The notes: a model not told the origin generated them from the letters alone. DNA of 64,000 nucleotides from JAKACA01 sp050744865 (GCA_050744865.1 JBOGHW010000062.1:20566-84565); one strand, 5' to 3'; positions 8,692-18,398 are shown, counted from the first letter of the stretch. Translations and numbers: made by a program.

Positions 8692-9366
8692 GTGGAGCAA
8701 GCTCCGGACCCCGTGGGCCCGCCCGATGCGCAAGCGACGAACCGGATCCGGCTCAGCTACGAAGATCCTTTCGTGACGCCGGCCTCGCAGCGCCGGCAAG
8801 ACCGGCGCTTCCGGGGTCGGCTCGTGGCGCCTGTGACGGTCTGGACGGCCGGATCCGGGCAACACCGTGCCGGGCTCACCGTGTCCTCGCTGCTCGTCGC
8901 CGAGGGTGACCCGGCGGTAGTCATCGGTCTGCTTGACCCGCTGTCCGCCCTCTTCGAGGCGCTCGTCGAGACGAACAGCTTCGTCGTCCACGTGCTCGAC
9001 ACCAGCGATCGACGACTTGCCGCCATGTTCGCCGGCGCTTACCCAGTCGACGCCTTCGAGGAGGTCGAGACGACCGATGGCGAGTTCGGCCCGGTCATCA
9101 ACGGCACCCGCCACAGTCTCGATTGCACCTTCTCAGGATCCGAGGAGGTGGGTTTCCAAGCGTTGGTGCGCGGGCGCATCGCGGCAGCCACTGTGGTGCC
9201 CGACGCCGGGCAACCAATCACCCGCTACCACGGCCGGTACCGCGAGCTATCACCAGAGGAAGACGGTCGGGGACAGTTTGTCCCCGATAGCGGGCAGAAA
9301 TGTCCAAGACGACCCGCCCGCACCAGACGCCTGTCTTGTCGCCCGGGCGGCCGGGCGGCCGGATAG
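8692..9366 (+). CDS. Flavin reductase-like domain protein with an aberrant tail
   Basis: The 224-aa protein has a flavin-reductase-like (FMN-binding split-barrel) core from residue about 40 to 185 (FRGRLVAPVTVWTAG, LTVSSLLVAEGDP, FVVHVLD, QALVRGRI). Such proteins supply reduced flavin to monooxygenases or bind FMN directly. After residue about 190 the sequence becomes Arg/Pro/Gly-rich and unlike the fold; this coincides with a perfect 7-bp hairpin at 9268-9286, so the tail may be readthrough into an inserted repeat. GTG start. No partner monooxygenase is next to it. Confidence 0.7.
   Translation: MEQAPDPVGPPDAQATNRIRLSYEDPFVTPASQRRQDRRFRGRLVAPVTVWTAGSGQHRAGLTVSSLLVAEGDPAVVIGLLDPLSALFEALVETNSFVVHVLDTSDRRLAAMFAGAYPVDAFEEVETTDGEFGPVINGTRHSLDCTFSGSEEVGFQALVRGRIAAATVVPDAGQPITRYHGRYRELSPEEDGRGQFVPDSGQKCPRRPARTRRLSCRPGGRAAG
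9268..9286. repeat. Hairpin inside the 3' end of the flavin-reductase ORF
   Basis: CGGGGAC-AGTTT-GTCCCCG is a perfect 7-bp stem with a 5-nt loop. It lies where the protein stops resembling its family. It could be a transcription-attenuating hairpin or the edge of a small repetitive element. Confidence 0.5.
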
Positions 9367-9454
9367 TCCCGGCCGTTCCCGTTGCGCGTCGTCTTGCGCG
9401 GAAATAGATTCGGCAGATGCCCGGCAGGCCAGGCCAACGAGGCGACTCGCAGCC

Positions 9455-10630
9455 GTGACCGAGATTCGTCGGTTCGTCCGCTCCCCTCTGGGGTCGGTGG
9501 CACCTTATGACCCAGGGCCGAGCGTCGCCGAACTGGAGGAGCGCTTCGGCGTGAGCGGCCTGGTCAAGCTCAACTGGAACGAGGACCTGTTCGGGCTGCT
9601 CCCGGGGGTCGCCGAAGCCGTTGCGGAACAGCTGGGCCGGGCCTCCCAATATCCGGGGCAGGCCTACAGATCCTTCCGGGAGCTCGTAGCTGCCTCAGCC
9701 GGTGCCGAGCCCGCCATGGTCGTAGCCGCCCACGGCATCCAGTCCCTCGTGCTGGCAACTGCAGCTGTCTTCCTCGAGCCCGGCGATCGAGTCGTCCTCC
9801 CGGCCCCCACCTATGGCCTCTACAGGCAGGCCTGCAGTTCGGCCGGGGCAGAGGTCGTGTCCGTGCCGACCCGCGGCTATCGCATCGACACCGAGGCAAT
9901 GCTGGAGGCAGCAGAGGGCGCCAAGCTGATGTTCGTCTGCGACCCGAACAACCCGACTGGAGACGCCCTCTCGCCGGAGGAATGGCACGAAATGGTGACC
10001 GCCGTTCCCGATGGCTGCGCTGTCGTCGTCGACGAGGCGTACGCCGACTACATGCCGAAGGCGCTGCGGCCCGATCGGGTCGCCGACGTGGCCGCCGGGA
10101 AGCCTGTCGTGGTTCTCCGGACTTTCTCCAAGCTCTTCGGGATCGCCGGCCTGCGGCTCGGCTATGCCCTCATGCATCCCGATCTCGTGGCCTGCTTCGA
10201 TGCAGTCCAGGAACCCTTCAACGTCAACCGGCTGGCGCTTGCCGCCGGCACCGCCTGCCTCCGCGACCCTGAGACGATCGAACTGCGACGCCTCGAGGTG
10301 GTCGGGGCGCGCGAACGGTTCGCGAAGGCGCTCGCAGGCATCGGCGTGCCGTGCATCACGTCGCAGGCGAACTTCGTCCTTGCCCGGCCCGGAGGCGACG
10401 ACCAGGACTGGTACGAAGGACTCGTCCGCGACGGCTTCGTAGTCCGCCCGGGATCTGACTTCGGGCTCGCCGGGCACCTGCGGATAACCGTCGGGCCGAG
10501 CGGCCTTATGGACGCCGTGGTGTCAGCTATGGAAAGGGTGCGTCAGGGCTTCCTCGCCCCCGGCTCTGTCAGTCGACCCAAAGGGTACGGAAGCGGTACT
10601 CGATCCAGGGATCCCCTGTCTTCTGGGTGA
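9455..10630 (+). CDS. HisC-type PLP aminotransferase (fold type I)
   Basis: The 391-aa aminotransferase starts at GTG 9455; upstream in-frame sequence is antisense noise. Motifs are KLNWNEDLFG near the N-terminus, the PLP-stacking region PAPTYGLYR, VCDPNNPTGD, VVVDEAYADYM, and the PLP lysine in TFSKLFGIAGLRLGYA (Lys about 226). It resembles histidinol-phosphate aminotransferase, but no other his gene is near, so a dedicated catabolic or biosynthetic transamination is equally likely. The last 20 residues are encoded inside the 3' end of the convergent binding-protein gene (overlap 10569-10630), so the native end may be slightly degraded. Confidence 0.8.
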   Translation: MTEIRRFVRSPLGSVAPYDPGPSVAELEERFGVSGLVKLNWNEDLFGLLPGVAEAVAEQLGRASQYPGQAYRSFRELVAASAGAEPAMVVAAHGIQSLVLATAAVFLEPGDRVVLPAPTYGLYRQACSSAGAEVVSVPTRGYRIDTEAMLEAAEGAKLMFVCDPNNPTGDALSPEEWHEMVTAVPDGCAVVVDEAYADYMPKALRPDRVADVAAGKPVVVLRTFSKLFGIAGLRLGYALMHPDLVACFDAVQEPFNVNRLALAAGTACLRDPETIELRRLEVVGARERFAKALAGIGVPCITSQANFVLARPGGDDQDWYEGLVRDGFVVRPGSDFGLAGHLRITVGPSGLMDAVVSAMERVRQGFLAPGSVSRPKGYGSGTRSRDPLSSG

Positions 10631-12200
10631 CGGCACCCTTCAACGAGGAAGACTGCCCGACGATCACCGGGTTGAAGGCCGGGATGATGTAGCCACCTTC
10701 GTTCCAATCCATCATCTGCATCTCGTGCACGATGTCGGCCTGCTTGGTCTCGTCAACAATGCCCAATGCCTGCTTGTAATACGACGCGTACTTGGATATG
10801 TAGGAGCCGTCGTCCCAGTGCGTCTCGTCCCAGGGAGCGCCGGCCACCATCGAGTAGCCGACCTGGCGTAGGTACGGATACCCACTCCACCAGTCCTGGG
10901 CGAATGTCCACTTGGTGTAGTTGGCGCCGAAGAACTCCGTGCTCGTGATCGAGTTGAGGTTGATCGTGATGCCCGCCGCGCTCGCCTGCTGCTTCAGCAC
11001 CTGGGCAAGCTGCACCGCCCCCGTCTTGATCGGAGAGGTCACGAGCGTCACCGTAAGGTGCTCCTGGTTGGCCTTCTTCAGTAGGGACTTAGCCTGGGCG
11101 ATGTCCTGCACCCGCTGCGGTATGGCGGTGTCGTACTCGGGATCGGCCCGCCCGAAGATGTCGTTGCCCAAGAAGCCGTAGCCGCCGTAGACCACCTCGC
11201 GGGCCTCCGGGCGGTTCATGCAAAGGCGCAACGCCTGTCGCACATTGACGTCGTTGAAGGGCGCAACATCAAGTCTCATGGTGAACGGCACCCACCCGGG
11301 GCCTTCCCAGATGTTGGCGACGTTGCCACCCGACTTGACCGTGTCGACGCTGGCGATCGACAACTGGTCGCAGCAATTCGCCTGGCCGGATGTGAGAGCG
11401 TTCACCTGCGAGGTCTCGTCCGAGTAGTCGACGATCACGACCGAGTCGGCGTAGGGTTCGCCGCTTACGAAGTAGTTCTTGTTGGCCGCGAACACGCTCT
11501 GCTGGCCAGGGGTGAACGACTTGACAGTGAACGGCCCAGTACCGACAGGCTTCTTCGGGTTGTAACCAACCGGCACGATGCTCATCTCGCCGTTCCCGAT
11601 GAGTGAGATCGGGAAGATCGAGTACCCGCTCGTCATGGGAATCTGCAGCGTATAGGTGTCGAGCTTCTTGGCATTCTTCAAGTCGGCATAAGCCAGACCC
11701 GAGGCGGCCGAAAACTTGTTCGAAACTATTCGGTTGAACGTGTACAAGACGTCGTCGGCCGTGAGCGACTTGCCGTCGTGGAACTCGATGCCCTTCTTCA
11801 CCCGGATCGTCCATAGCGTGGCGTCGGAGTTCGGCGTCACCTCCTCGGCCAGGTGCAGCTGAGGGACGTTGTCGGCACCCGGTTCCATGAGGGTGTCGTA
11901 CAGCTGCGGGGCTCGGGCGAAGTCCAGGTTGCTCACGCTGTCGTTGGCATCCAGCGTGTCAGCCGAGCCTCCACCGGTGCTGGCGAGCGTGATGGTGCCA
12001 CCCCGCTTTGGGGAGCCTGAGGGGGCACCGGACGACGTCGTGGCGCTCGACTTGGGGCTCGACCCACAAGCTTCCAGCAAACCCCCGACACCGAGCACTG
12101 CTGCCCCAGCGGCCGTCCGACGTAGGAAGTCACGACGGGACTGGTGTCCGGCGAGCCCCTCCTCGGAACGATCAACGGGTTGGTCTCCGACGACGCCCAT
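10569..12200 (-). CDS. Peptide-type ABC transporter substrate-binding lipoprotein (SBP_bac_5)
   Basis: The 543-aa protein starts at ATG 12200 behind GAAGGAGA. It has a twin-arginine motif (RRDFLRR, about residues 22-28), a hydrophobic stretch and a lipobox ending in LLEAC, so it should be exported by Tat and lipidated. The body is the large family-5 peptide/opine/nickel-binding fold (VKKGIEFHDGKSLTADDVLYTFNRI, PVGTGPFTVKSF, NDVNVRQALRLCMNR). It belongs with the permeases and ATPase at 15595-19417, though the DUF3604-type gene sits between them on the other strand. The ligand is unknown. Confidence 0.9.
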   Translation of the reverse strand: MGVVGDQPVDRSEEGLAGHQSRRDFLRRTAAGAAVLGVGGLLEACGSSPKSSATTSSGAPSGSPKRGGTITLASTGGGSADTLDANDSVSNLDFARAPQLYDTLMEPGADNVPQLHLAEEVTPNSDATLWTIRVKKGIEFHDGKSLTADDVLYTFNRIVSNKFSAASGLAYADLKNAKKLDTYTLQIPMTSGYSIFPISLIGNGEMSIVPVGYNPKKPVGTGPFTVKSFTPGQQSVFAANKNYFVSGEPYADSVVIVDYSDETSQVNALTSGQANCCDQLSIASVDTVKSGGNVANIWEGPGWVPFTMRLDVAPFNDVNVRQALRLCMNRPEAREVVYGGYGFLGNDIFGRADPEYDTAIPQRVQDIAQAKSLLKKANQEHLTVTLVTSPIKTGAVQLAQVLKQQASAAGITINLNSITSTEFFGANYTKWTFAQDWWSGYPYLRQVGYSMVAGAPWDETHWDDGSYISKYASYYKQALGIVDETKQADIVHEMQMMDWNEGGYIIPAFNPVIVGQSSSLKGAVTQKTGDPWIEYRFRTLWVD

Positions 12201-12257
12201 ACCGGTTCTCCTTCGTTGGTCGCAGTCCCCCCGCAACGTGTTCGTCAAGTTCGAATC

Positions 12258-12286
12258 AGCATAAGAGCAGTCGCGTCGTCCCGCAA
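12258..12286 (-). promoter_or_regulatory. Promoter of the binding-protein gene
   Basis: On the minus strand TTGCGG (12281-12286) and TATGCT (12258-12263) are separated by exactly 17 bp, about 60 bp upstream of the ATG. The rest of the 276-bp divergent spacer up to 12476 holds a GGCC-rich palindromic run near 12378-12402 but no gene. Confidence 0.5.
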
Positions 12287-12476
12287 GGGCACCAAGAGCG
12301 GTCACAGCGTCCCGCAGGTTCGCCGTCAGCTCTCGCAGCGTGACTGTTGCGGGCGCTCTGTCGGTGACCATGGCCCGGCACCCGGCCGGCCGGCCGGCGG
12401 GATCGCTTGGCATACGCTCGGCCCTGAGCCTTGTCCCTTTCCGGCCAGACCCAGGTCGAGGGCAGAGGAGAGACTG

Positions 12477-15400
12477 ATGATCCACGAATGCGACGGCCAT
12501 GACCACCGTCTCGAGACCTACGCCGGGTCCGACCGCCGGCTGCTCGATCTGGTGCAGTCGTTCAACCACCGTCTTGTGCGGGCCGTAGAGAGCGGAGCGG
12601 ATCTTTCCAAGGTCTTCTCCGCTCTCGACCCTGACCCCGCCCGCTACACCTGGGTGGACGAGGGCGCCGGGATGGTGGAGGCGGTGCTGGCCGAAGCGGA
12701 GGCGGCTCTGGCTTCGGCGCCGGTCCTGCCCGGCTTCGCAAACCTGTCGAGCACAGCCGTCCCGACCTCGCTGCCGGCCGCCCGGCCGGCCGTTGCCGTC
12801 GCCCCTGACGGGAGGTGCCTGGTCGCCTGGATCGAGTGGCACGAGCAGCTCGGGGAACAGGTCCTGGCGGCCCTCCTCGATCGCGAGGGCGGCGTCTCGA
12901 TGGAGCCGCTGCCTGTCTCGGGCGCTTTGGGCGATTACTTGCGCCCTTCGGTCGCCTTCGACGGCGACGGTCACGGCTGGGTCTTCTTCGGCCATCGCCG
13001 CGGCGGTGCGGTCGGTGTATTCGCGGCACGGCTCGGTGGCGACGGCTGGGCAGAGCCGGTGCTCGTCAGCACCACCTCGCACCCGTCGTTCAACCAGGAG
13101 CTCGTCTGTCACCCCGACGGCGCCATCGAGTGCTGCTGGCAGGGTTACAAGCAAGGCCGCTTCCACATCTTCAGCCGCCGCCAGGTCGGTCGGGAGGACT
13201 TCGGTGAGACGCACCTCGTCAGCGACGAGGCGGAGCGCAACGTCTGGGACCCGACCGTGGCCGTCGACGGAGCGGGGCGCACTTGCTATGCCTGGACGAC
13301 TTACGGCGCCTCGGGCTACCGGACAGCCATGTTGCTCCACCAGGACGGGGCGTCGCCGGTCCGGCAGGTGCTTGGGGAGCCGGGTGCTTACTCCCTCCAC
13401 CCGAGCATCGCCTTCGACGGCGAGGGATCGTTGTGGTGTGCCTACGACTCCGTAGCACTCGGCGGGCACGCCGGCTCCGGTCCTACGCGCCTGCGTACCC
13501 GCTCGGAGATGGATGCTCCCCGCCGGACGGGGACCAAGCACGACGGACGGGCAGTACCGGGCGACCTCGCACCAGATGTGACAGCCGAAGTGACTGTTGT
13601 TCGTCTCGGCGAGGTTGGCGGGGTTCCTGAGCCGACTGGCGACGTCGGGACCGGCGCCCTCGTCTCACCGGCCGGGCTTCCCCGTCTTGTCTGCACCTCC
13701 GGTGGTGCCGTCGCTGTCGCCTACCGCTGCCTCAGGCGCCTGCCTTTGATGCTGTATTTCTGGGACACGGTGCTCGAGTGGCACGGCAGCGACGGCTGGG
13801 GGCACCTCACGACTTTCGATGAGCCCGACGGCCCCCTCGAAGAGCCGGCCTTCGCCTCGAGCGGCGAAGGCGCCGTGGTGTGCTGGCAACAGGATGGTCG
13901 CAAAGAGAGGGGGCTCGCCTGGACCGAGGGCTTTGGCGGCGAGGAGTGCGCCTTCAGGCGCCGGCACTACGGGGAGGTCGTCTGGCACTCCCTGCACACG
14001 GGCGGGCAGCTCCGGATCGCGGCTGCCGTGGCGCCTGCCGGCCTCGCAGGCCAGCGCCCGGCGGCGGCCGTAGCGAGACACGGGTCGATCGGGGAGGCGG
14101 CTCCCGATGCCCGCCGCTGGGCACGAGCCCGCGCCGGCACCCGGTCGGAGCGCTACAGAGCCAGCGTCGGCGAACATACGTACGGTTTGTACTGGGGGGA
14201 CCTGCACCGCCATTCCCTCATCAGCAGGTGCACCGCCGGCGACGAACCCGAGCTCGACGACTTCTACCGGTACTCGTTCGACGTCTGCGAGTACGACTTC
14301 TGGGCGGTCACCGATCACGCCGAGAACACTTCCCAGTACCAGTGGTGGGCGATTCAAAAACTCGCCGACGTTCTCAACGTCGACGGCCGCTTCGTCCCCT
14401 TCTACGGCTTCGAGTGGACCTCGGCGACAGGACATCAGAACGTCATCTACGAGTCGCGCGAACGCGGCGCGCCGATCTACTCTTCGACGGCAGCCGGTAC
14501 CTCGACACCCCCTCTGCTCTGGGATCAGCTCCGGTCCGCCGGCCAGAAGAGCATCACGATCCCGCACCATCCGGGCTCGGCCATGGTGCGGTTCGACTGG
14601 TCCTACCACGATGAGGAGATGATGCGCCTGGTGGAGGTGTTCCAGGCCTGCCGAGGCAACTACGAGGCCGAAGGGTGCTTCCGCCAGTACTCCGACGGCA
14701 CCCTGAGCGGCACCTTCGTCAGCGACGGGCTGCGCCAAGGGCACCGCTTCGGCTTGATCTCGTCCTCGGACCACGGCAACGGCGCCAGCTACGTGGGTGC
14801 CTTCGCCGAGGAGCTCACGCGCCAGTCTGTGTTCGCCGCTCTCTACGACCGCCGCACGATCGCGGCTACGACTCGCGACATCGTCGTCGACTTCCGCCTG
14901 AACGACTGCTTCATGGGCGGCGTGGCAGCGCCGGCGTCGACAGCCAGTGTCGCTGTGACCGCCCGCGGGTACCGAGAGATCGCCCGGGTGGACATCATCC
15001 GCAACGGTGTCGTTTCTCGCTCCTTCCAGACCCAGCCCGAGGTCGCCGCCGGCGAGGTGGTGCTGCCGCTTCGCGTCGAGTGGTCGACGGGAAGCACGCC
15101 CGTCACCGACTGGGGAGGGTGTCTCGAGATAGACGCCGGCCGCATCCTCGATACATCGTTCTGGTCACCCGAGATCGTCGAGGTCGGCACGCGGAAACTT
15201 ACCTGGGCGGCCACCACCCGCAACTTCTACTCCCAGTACGGCGCCCAGCGCGGTGGAGTCGAGCTGACGGTCGTGGCGCCCCCTGAGACGACCCTCCGGG
15301 TGTCCACCAAGGCACTGGCTGGAACCACGACGCTGGCGGCTCTGTCGTCGGCGGGCCGCCTCGAGCTAGGTCGCAGCCTCGACGGGACGCTGTGCCTCCA

Positions 15401-15557
15401 GCAAGGCACGGGGGGCCTGTTGAGCCTGGGAACGAGCACCATCGAAGCGAGTCACGACGAACCTGTAGTGGAACCGAGCTGGTACTACGCCCGTGTCATG
15501 CTCGAGGACGGCGAGATGGCCTGGTCTTCGCCTGTCTGGATCTGCCCGCCGTCCTGA
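12477..15557 (+). CDS. DUF3604/PHP-like hydrolase with propeller-like N-terminal half
   Basis: The 1026-aa protein starts at ATG 12477 behind GAGGAGAG. Residues about 100-480 contain recurring strand patterns (AVAPDGRCLVAWIEW, SVAFDGDGHGWVFF, TVAVDGAGRTCYAW, SIAFDGEGSLWCAY) like beta-propeller blades. From residue about 570 it has a PHP-type metal motif (YWGDLHRHS), then DFWAVTDHAENT, FYGFEWTS, TIPHHPG and SSSDHGNG, matching DUF3604 proteins. No signal peptide is visible, so it is probably cytoplasmic. The function is unknown; metal-dependent hydrolysis of the imported compound is a reasonable inference from its position between the ABC genes. Confidence 0.75.
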   Translation: MIHECDGHDHRLETYAGSDRRLLDLVQSFNHRLVRAVESGADLSKVFSALDPDPARYTWVDEGAGMVEAVLAEAEAALASAPVLPGFANLSSTAVPTSLPAARPAVAVAPDGRCLVAWIEWHEQLGEQVLAALLDREGGVSMEPLPVSGALGDYLRPSVAFDGDGHGWVFFGHRRGGAVGVFAARLGGDGWAEPVLVSTTSHPSFNQELVCHPDGAIECCWQGYKQGRFHIFSRRQVGREDFGETHLVSDEAERNVWDPTVAVDGAGRTCYAWTTYGASGYRTAMLLHQDGASPVRQVLGEPGAYSLHPSIAFDGEGSLWCAYDSVALGGHAGSGPTRLRTRSEMDAPRRTGTKHDGRAVPGDLAPDVTAEVTVVRLGEVGGVPEPTGDVGTGALVSPAGLPRLVCTSGGAVAVAYRCLRRLPLMLYFWDTVLEWHGSDGWGHLTTFDEPDGPLEEPAFASSGEGAVVCWQQDGRKERGLAWTEGFGGEECAFRRRHYGEVVWHSLHTGGQLRIAAAVAPAGLAGQRPAAAVARHGSIGEAAPDARRWARARAGTRSERYRASVGEHTYGLYWGDLHRHSLISRCTAGDEPELDDFYRYSFDVCEYDFWAVTDHAENTSQYQWWAIQKLADVLNVDGRFVPFYGFEWTSATGHQNVIYESRERGAPIYSSTAAGTSTPPLLWDQLRSAGQKSITIPHHPGSAMVRFDWSYHDEEMMRLVEVFQACRGNYEAEGCFRQYSDGTLSGTFVSDGLRQGHRFGLISSSDHGNGASYVGAFAEELTRQSVFAALYDRRTIAATTRDIVVDFRLNDCFMGGVAAPASTASVAVTARGYREIARVDIIRNGVVSRSFQTQPEVAAGEVVLPLRVEWSTGSTPVTDWGGCLEIDAGRILDTSFWSPEIVEVGTRKLTWAATTRNFYSQYGAQRGGVELTVVAPPETTLRVSTKALAGTTTLAALSSAGRLELGRSLDGTLCLQQGTGGLLSLGTSTIEASHDEPVVEPSWYYARVMLEDGEMAWSSPVWICPPS

Positions 15558-15594
15558 TCGAGGACCCGCGCCGTTCTGGGTGGTCAGGCGAGAG

Positions 15595-17457
15595 TCACAG
15601 CGCCGCCCGGGACGCCCTGCCGGCAAGCTCCAGTCGCGGGACGTCCTCGATGAGGCGGATCGTATAGGGATCTTGGGGGTGCTCGAGGATGCGCTCGACC
15701 GGACCGTTCTCGACCACCCTGCCTTGGTTCAGGACGAGCGCCGTACCGGCGATGGAGCGCACGAGGGCCAGGTTGTGGGTGATGAAGATCATCGACAGGC
15801 TCCGCTCGCGCTGCAGCCGGCGCAGGAGCTCGACGATCACCGCCTGCACGGAGACGTCAAGAGCCGAGGTGACCTCGTCGCACACGAGCACGTCGGGCTC
15901 GACGATGAGCGCCCGGGCGATCGCCACCCGCTGGCGCTCGCCGCCGGACAGCTGGTCGGGGTAGCGCCCAAGGAAGTCGTCGCCCAAAGACACGTCGCGC
16001 AGCGCCTGCCCGGCTCTGGATGCCCGCTCGAGCGCGCCGAGGTCGAAGAAGTGGTCGAGCGGCTGCGAGAGGATCTGTCCGATGGTCTTTCTCGGGTTGA
16101 GCGAGGTGTAGGGGTTCTGGAAGATGTACTGGATACGTCGCAGCACTTCCTTCGGGCGCTTTCTGCAGGCTGGCGCGAGCCGATCACCTGAGAAGACCAT
16201 GTCGCCTGTCCAGTTGGAGTGGAGACCCACGATGCAGCGCGCCAGAGTGGTCTTGCCCGAGCCCGACTCCCCCACCACCGCTACGCAGCGCTCGGGCTCG
16301 AGATTGACGTTGATGTCGAAGAGCACTGGCTGGCTCCCGTAGGAGGCCGACACGCCGCTCAGCTTCAGCTCCGGCGGAGCCGTGCTTGGGGGCGGTTGAG
16401 TGATCTTGATGCGCTCGTGGTTGCCTTGCTCGATCTCAAGGGCGCGGTGGCAGCGGACGATGCGGGATCCGAGCACCTGTGGCTCTGGTATCTCCACCCG
16501 GCACCGCTCGGCGGCCGAGCTGCATCGCGGGGCGAAGGCGCACCCCTTCGGCCGCCGTCCGGGCCGGGGCGGCTGCCCATCGATGCCTCTCAGGACTTCA
16601 GCTTCCTCGATCGAGGGCACGGCCAATAACAGGCCCCGCGTGTAGGGGTGGATGGGCGCGGCGAACACCCCACCGGTGTCGCCGAGCTCGATGACTCGCC
16701 CGGCGTACATGACGGCCACTTGGGAGACGAGCCCGCCTACTACGGCCAGGTCATGGCTGACGTAGACGGAGGCGACGCCATAGGAGCTGCACAGGTTGCG
16801 AACTGTCTCGAGCACGTGACGCTGGGTCGACACGTCGAGCCCCGTCGTCGGTTCGTCGAGGACGATCAGCGACGGCCGGCAGGCAAACGCCATGGCGAGC
16901 GCCACGCGCTGCTGCTGGCCCCCCGATAGCTGGTGCGGGTAGCGCTGGAGCATGGCGGGACTGGCCTCGAGGCGGACCTCTCCCAGCACCTCGGCGACGC
17001 GCTCTTTGACGTCGCTCACAACTCCGCCGTGCGACGTCAGCGTCTCTTTCAGCTGAGTCCCTACCTTGAGCGTCGGGTTAAGGGCTGCGGCTGGATCCTG
17101 CGGCACATAGGCGACTTTGGCCCCCCTGACGGCCCGCAGCTGGTGCGGGCGTAGCGAGAGCAGGCTCTCGCCGTCGAGAAGGATGTCGCCTCCGGCAATG
17201 CGAAGCCCGCGGCGGGCATGACCCAGCAGCGCCAGGGCGACCGTCGTCTTGCCCGAGCCCGACTCGCCGACGAGGCCGAGCACCTCGCCCGACGCCACGG
17301 AGAACGAGACATCTTTCACTACGTCGCTGTTGTTGTGCCTGAGGCAGATCTCAAGGCTCTTCACCTGAAGGCGGGCCGGAGCAGGTGCTCGAGACACGGA
17401 GGTGGCGGTGGTGCTTGCGGTGCTTTCGGCCCTTTCGGCCGGCACGTCGACTGTCAC
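15595..17457 (-). CDS. Fused double ABC ATPase (DppD-DppF type)
   Basis: The 620-aa protein starts at GTG 17457 behind GGAGG and overlaps the upstream permease stop by GTGA. It has two complete ATPase domains. The first (about residues 30-300) has GESGSGKTT, YVPQDPAAALNP and LSGGQQQR, and ends with the oligopeptide-transporter cysteine tail (KGCAFAPRC...C...C). The second (about 350-605) has GESGSGKTT, YIFQNPYTSLNP and LSGGERQR. It should energise the two adjacent permeases for import of a peptide-like solute. Confidence 0.9.
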   Translation of the reverse strand: MTVDVPAERAESTASTTATSVSRAPAPARLQVKSLEICLRHNNSDVVKDVSFSVASGEVLGLVGESGSGKTTVALALLGHARRGLRIAGGDILLDGESLLSLRPHQLRAVRGAKVAYVPQDPAAALNPTLKVGTQLKETLTSHGGVVSDVKERVAEVLGEVRLEASPAMLQRYPHQLSGGQQQRVALAMAFACRPSLIVLDEPTTGLDVSTQRHVLETVRNLCSSYGVASVYVSHDLAVVGGLVSQVAVMYAGRVIELGDTGGVFAAPIHPYTRGLLLAVPSIEEAEVLRGIDGQPPRPGRRPKGCAFAPRCSSAAERCRVEIPEPQVLGSRIVRCHRALEIEQGNHERIKITQPPPSTAPPELKLSGVSASYGSQPVLFDINVNLEPERCVAVVGESGSGKTTLARCIVGLHSNWTGDMVFSGDRLAPACRKRPKEVLRRIQYIFQNPYTSLNPRKTIGQILSQPLDHFFDLGALERASRAGQALRDVSLGDDFLGRYPDQLSGGERQRVAIARALIVEPDVLVCDEVTSALDVSVQAVIVELLRRLQRERSLSMIFITHNLALVRSIAGTALVLNQGRVVENGPVERILEHPQDPYTIRLIEDVPRLELAGRASRAAL

Positions 17458-18398
17458 GCGACCTCCCCGAGGCCTACGCCGATGTCGTCGACGAGCAGCG
17501 CCTCTTCCGGCCGCCTGTCGACACCGATCGCAACACGAGCAACGGCATCGGTGAACGTGTTCGTCCCGATCGTCAACAGGGCGATGAGTATCGCCGGGAC
17601 AACGACTCCCCAGGGGTTGGTCTGTAGCCCGATGCGGTTCTCGTTGATCATGTACCCCCAGTTCGGAGCGGGAGGTGCCTGCCCGAACCCGAGGAAGGCG
17701 AGTCCCGCCATCACGACTATGGAGTATGTCAGGCGTAGGCCTGCCTCCACCATCATCGGCGTGACGAGGTTCGGGAGGATCTCGGACCACATCACCTTCA
17801 CCGGCTTCACGCCCTGCAGCTCGATGGACTTCACGTAGTCGCGCTCTGAGATGTCCAAGGTCGACGACCGAAGCACCCTGGCCACGGCCGGAGCATGGGA
17901 GAACCCGACGGCTATCACGATCAGCCACAGCTTGGGGCCGATGATGCTGACGAGCAGGAGCGCGAACACCAGCTGGGGGAATGCCAGGATCACGTCCACC
18001 GTGCGCATGATGAAGCCGTCGGTCCTGCCCCTCAAATAGGCGGCCGCCACCCCGGCAGCACTCCCGACGACGAGCCCGAACACGGTCGCGCAAAGGGCCA
18101 TGATCAGCAGCACCCAGCCCCCGTCGAGCACCCGGGAGAGCACGTCACGACCGAGCGTGTCAGCACCGAGCGGCAGGCTGCCCCCCGGCTTGGCGAACGG
18201 GAAGCTCAAAAAGGCCGTCGAGGAGTGGGGAGCCACCGACGGTCCTATGACCGCTACCAGCACCACGAAAGCGGTGATTATGAGGCCTGCGCAACCCCGC
18301 GGAGTGCGAACGGCGGCGCCCAGAGTCGTGAGCCACTGGTGACGCCCGATCTTCGGCGCCGGCCTGTCGACGACGACGACCCCCGGAAGGGCGCTCAC
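17454..18398 (-). CDS. ABC importer permease, DppC/OppC type
   Basis: The 314-aa membrane protein has six predicted helices. A conserved N-terminal part ends in LGADTLGRDVLSRVLDG, and the inner-membrane-loop motif is RDYVKSIELQGVKPVKVMWSEILPNL. It partners the permease at 18395-19417, overlapping it by 4 bp, and the ATPase downstream. Confidence 0.9.
   Translation of the reverse strand: MSALPGVVVVDRPAPKIGRHQWLTTLGAAVRTPRGCAGLIITAFVVLVAVIGPSVAPHSSTAFLSFPFAKPGGSLPLGADTLGRDVLSRVLDGGWVLLIMALCATVFGLVVGSAAGVAAAYLRGRTDGFIMRTVDVILAFPQLVFALLLVSIIGPKLWLIVIAVGFSHAPAVARVLRSSTLDISERDYVKSIELQGVKPVKVMWSEILPNLVTPMMVEAGLRLTYSIVVMAGLAFLGFGQAPPAPNWGYMINENRIGLQTNPWGVVVPAILIALLTIGTNTFTDAVARVAIGVDRRPEEALLVDDIGVGLGEVA

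Noticed and set aside
12240..12270. GTTCGAATC as a tRNA T-loop
   Set aside because: No acceptor or anticodon stem can be formed around it; it sits inside a promoter region.
12201..13541. Open frame extending the binding protein to 990 residues
   Set aside because: It is antisense to the DUF3604-type gene, Arg/Pro-rich, and the lipoprotein signal with a good ribosome-binding site fixes the start at 12200.
17458..18093. N-terminal extension of the double ATPase frame
   Set aside because: It is the permease sequence read in another frame; GTG 17457 has GGAGG and a GTGA overlap.
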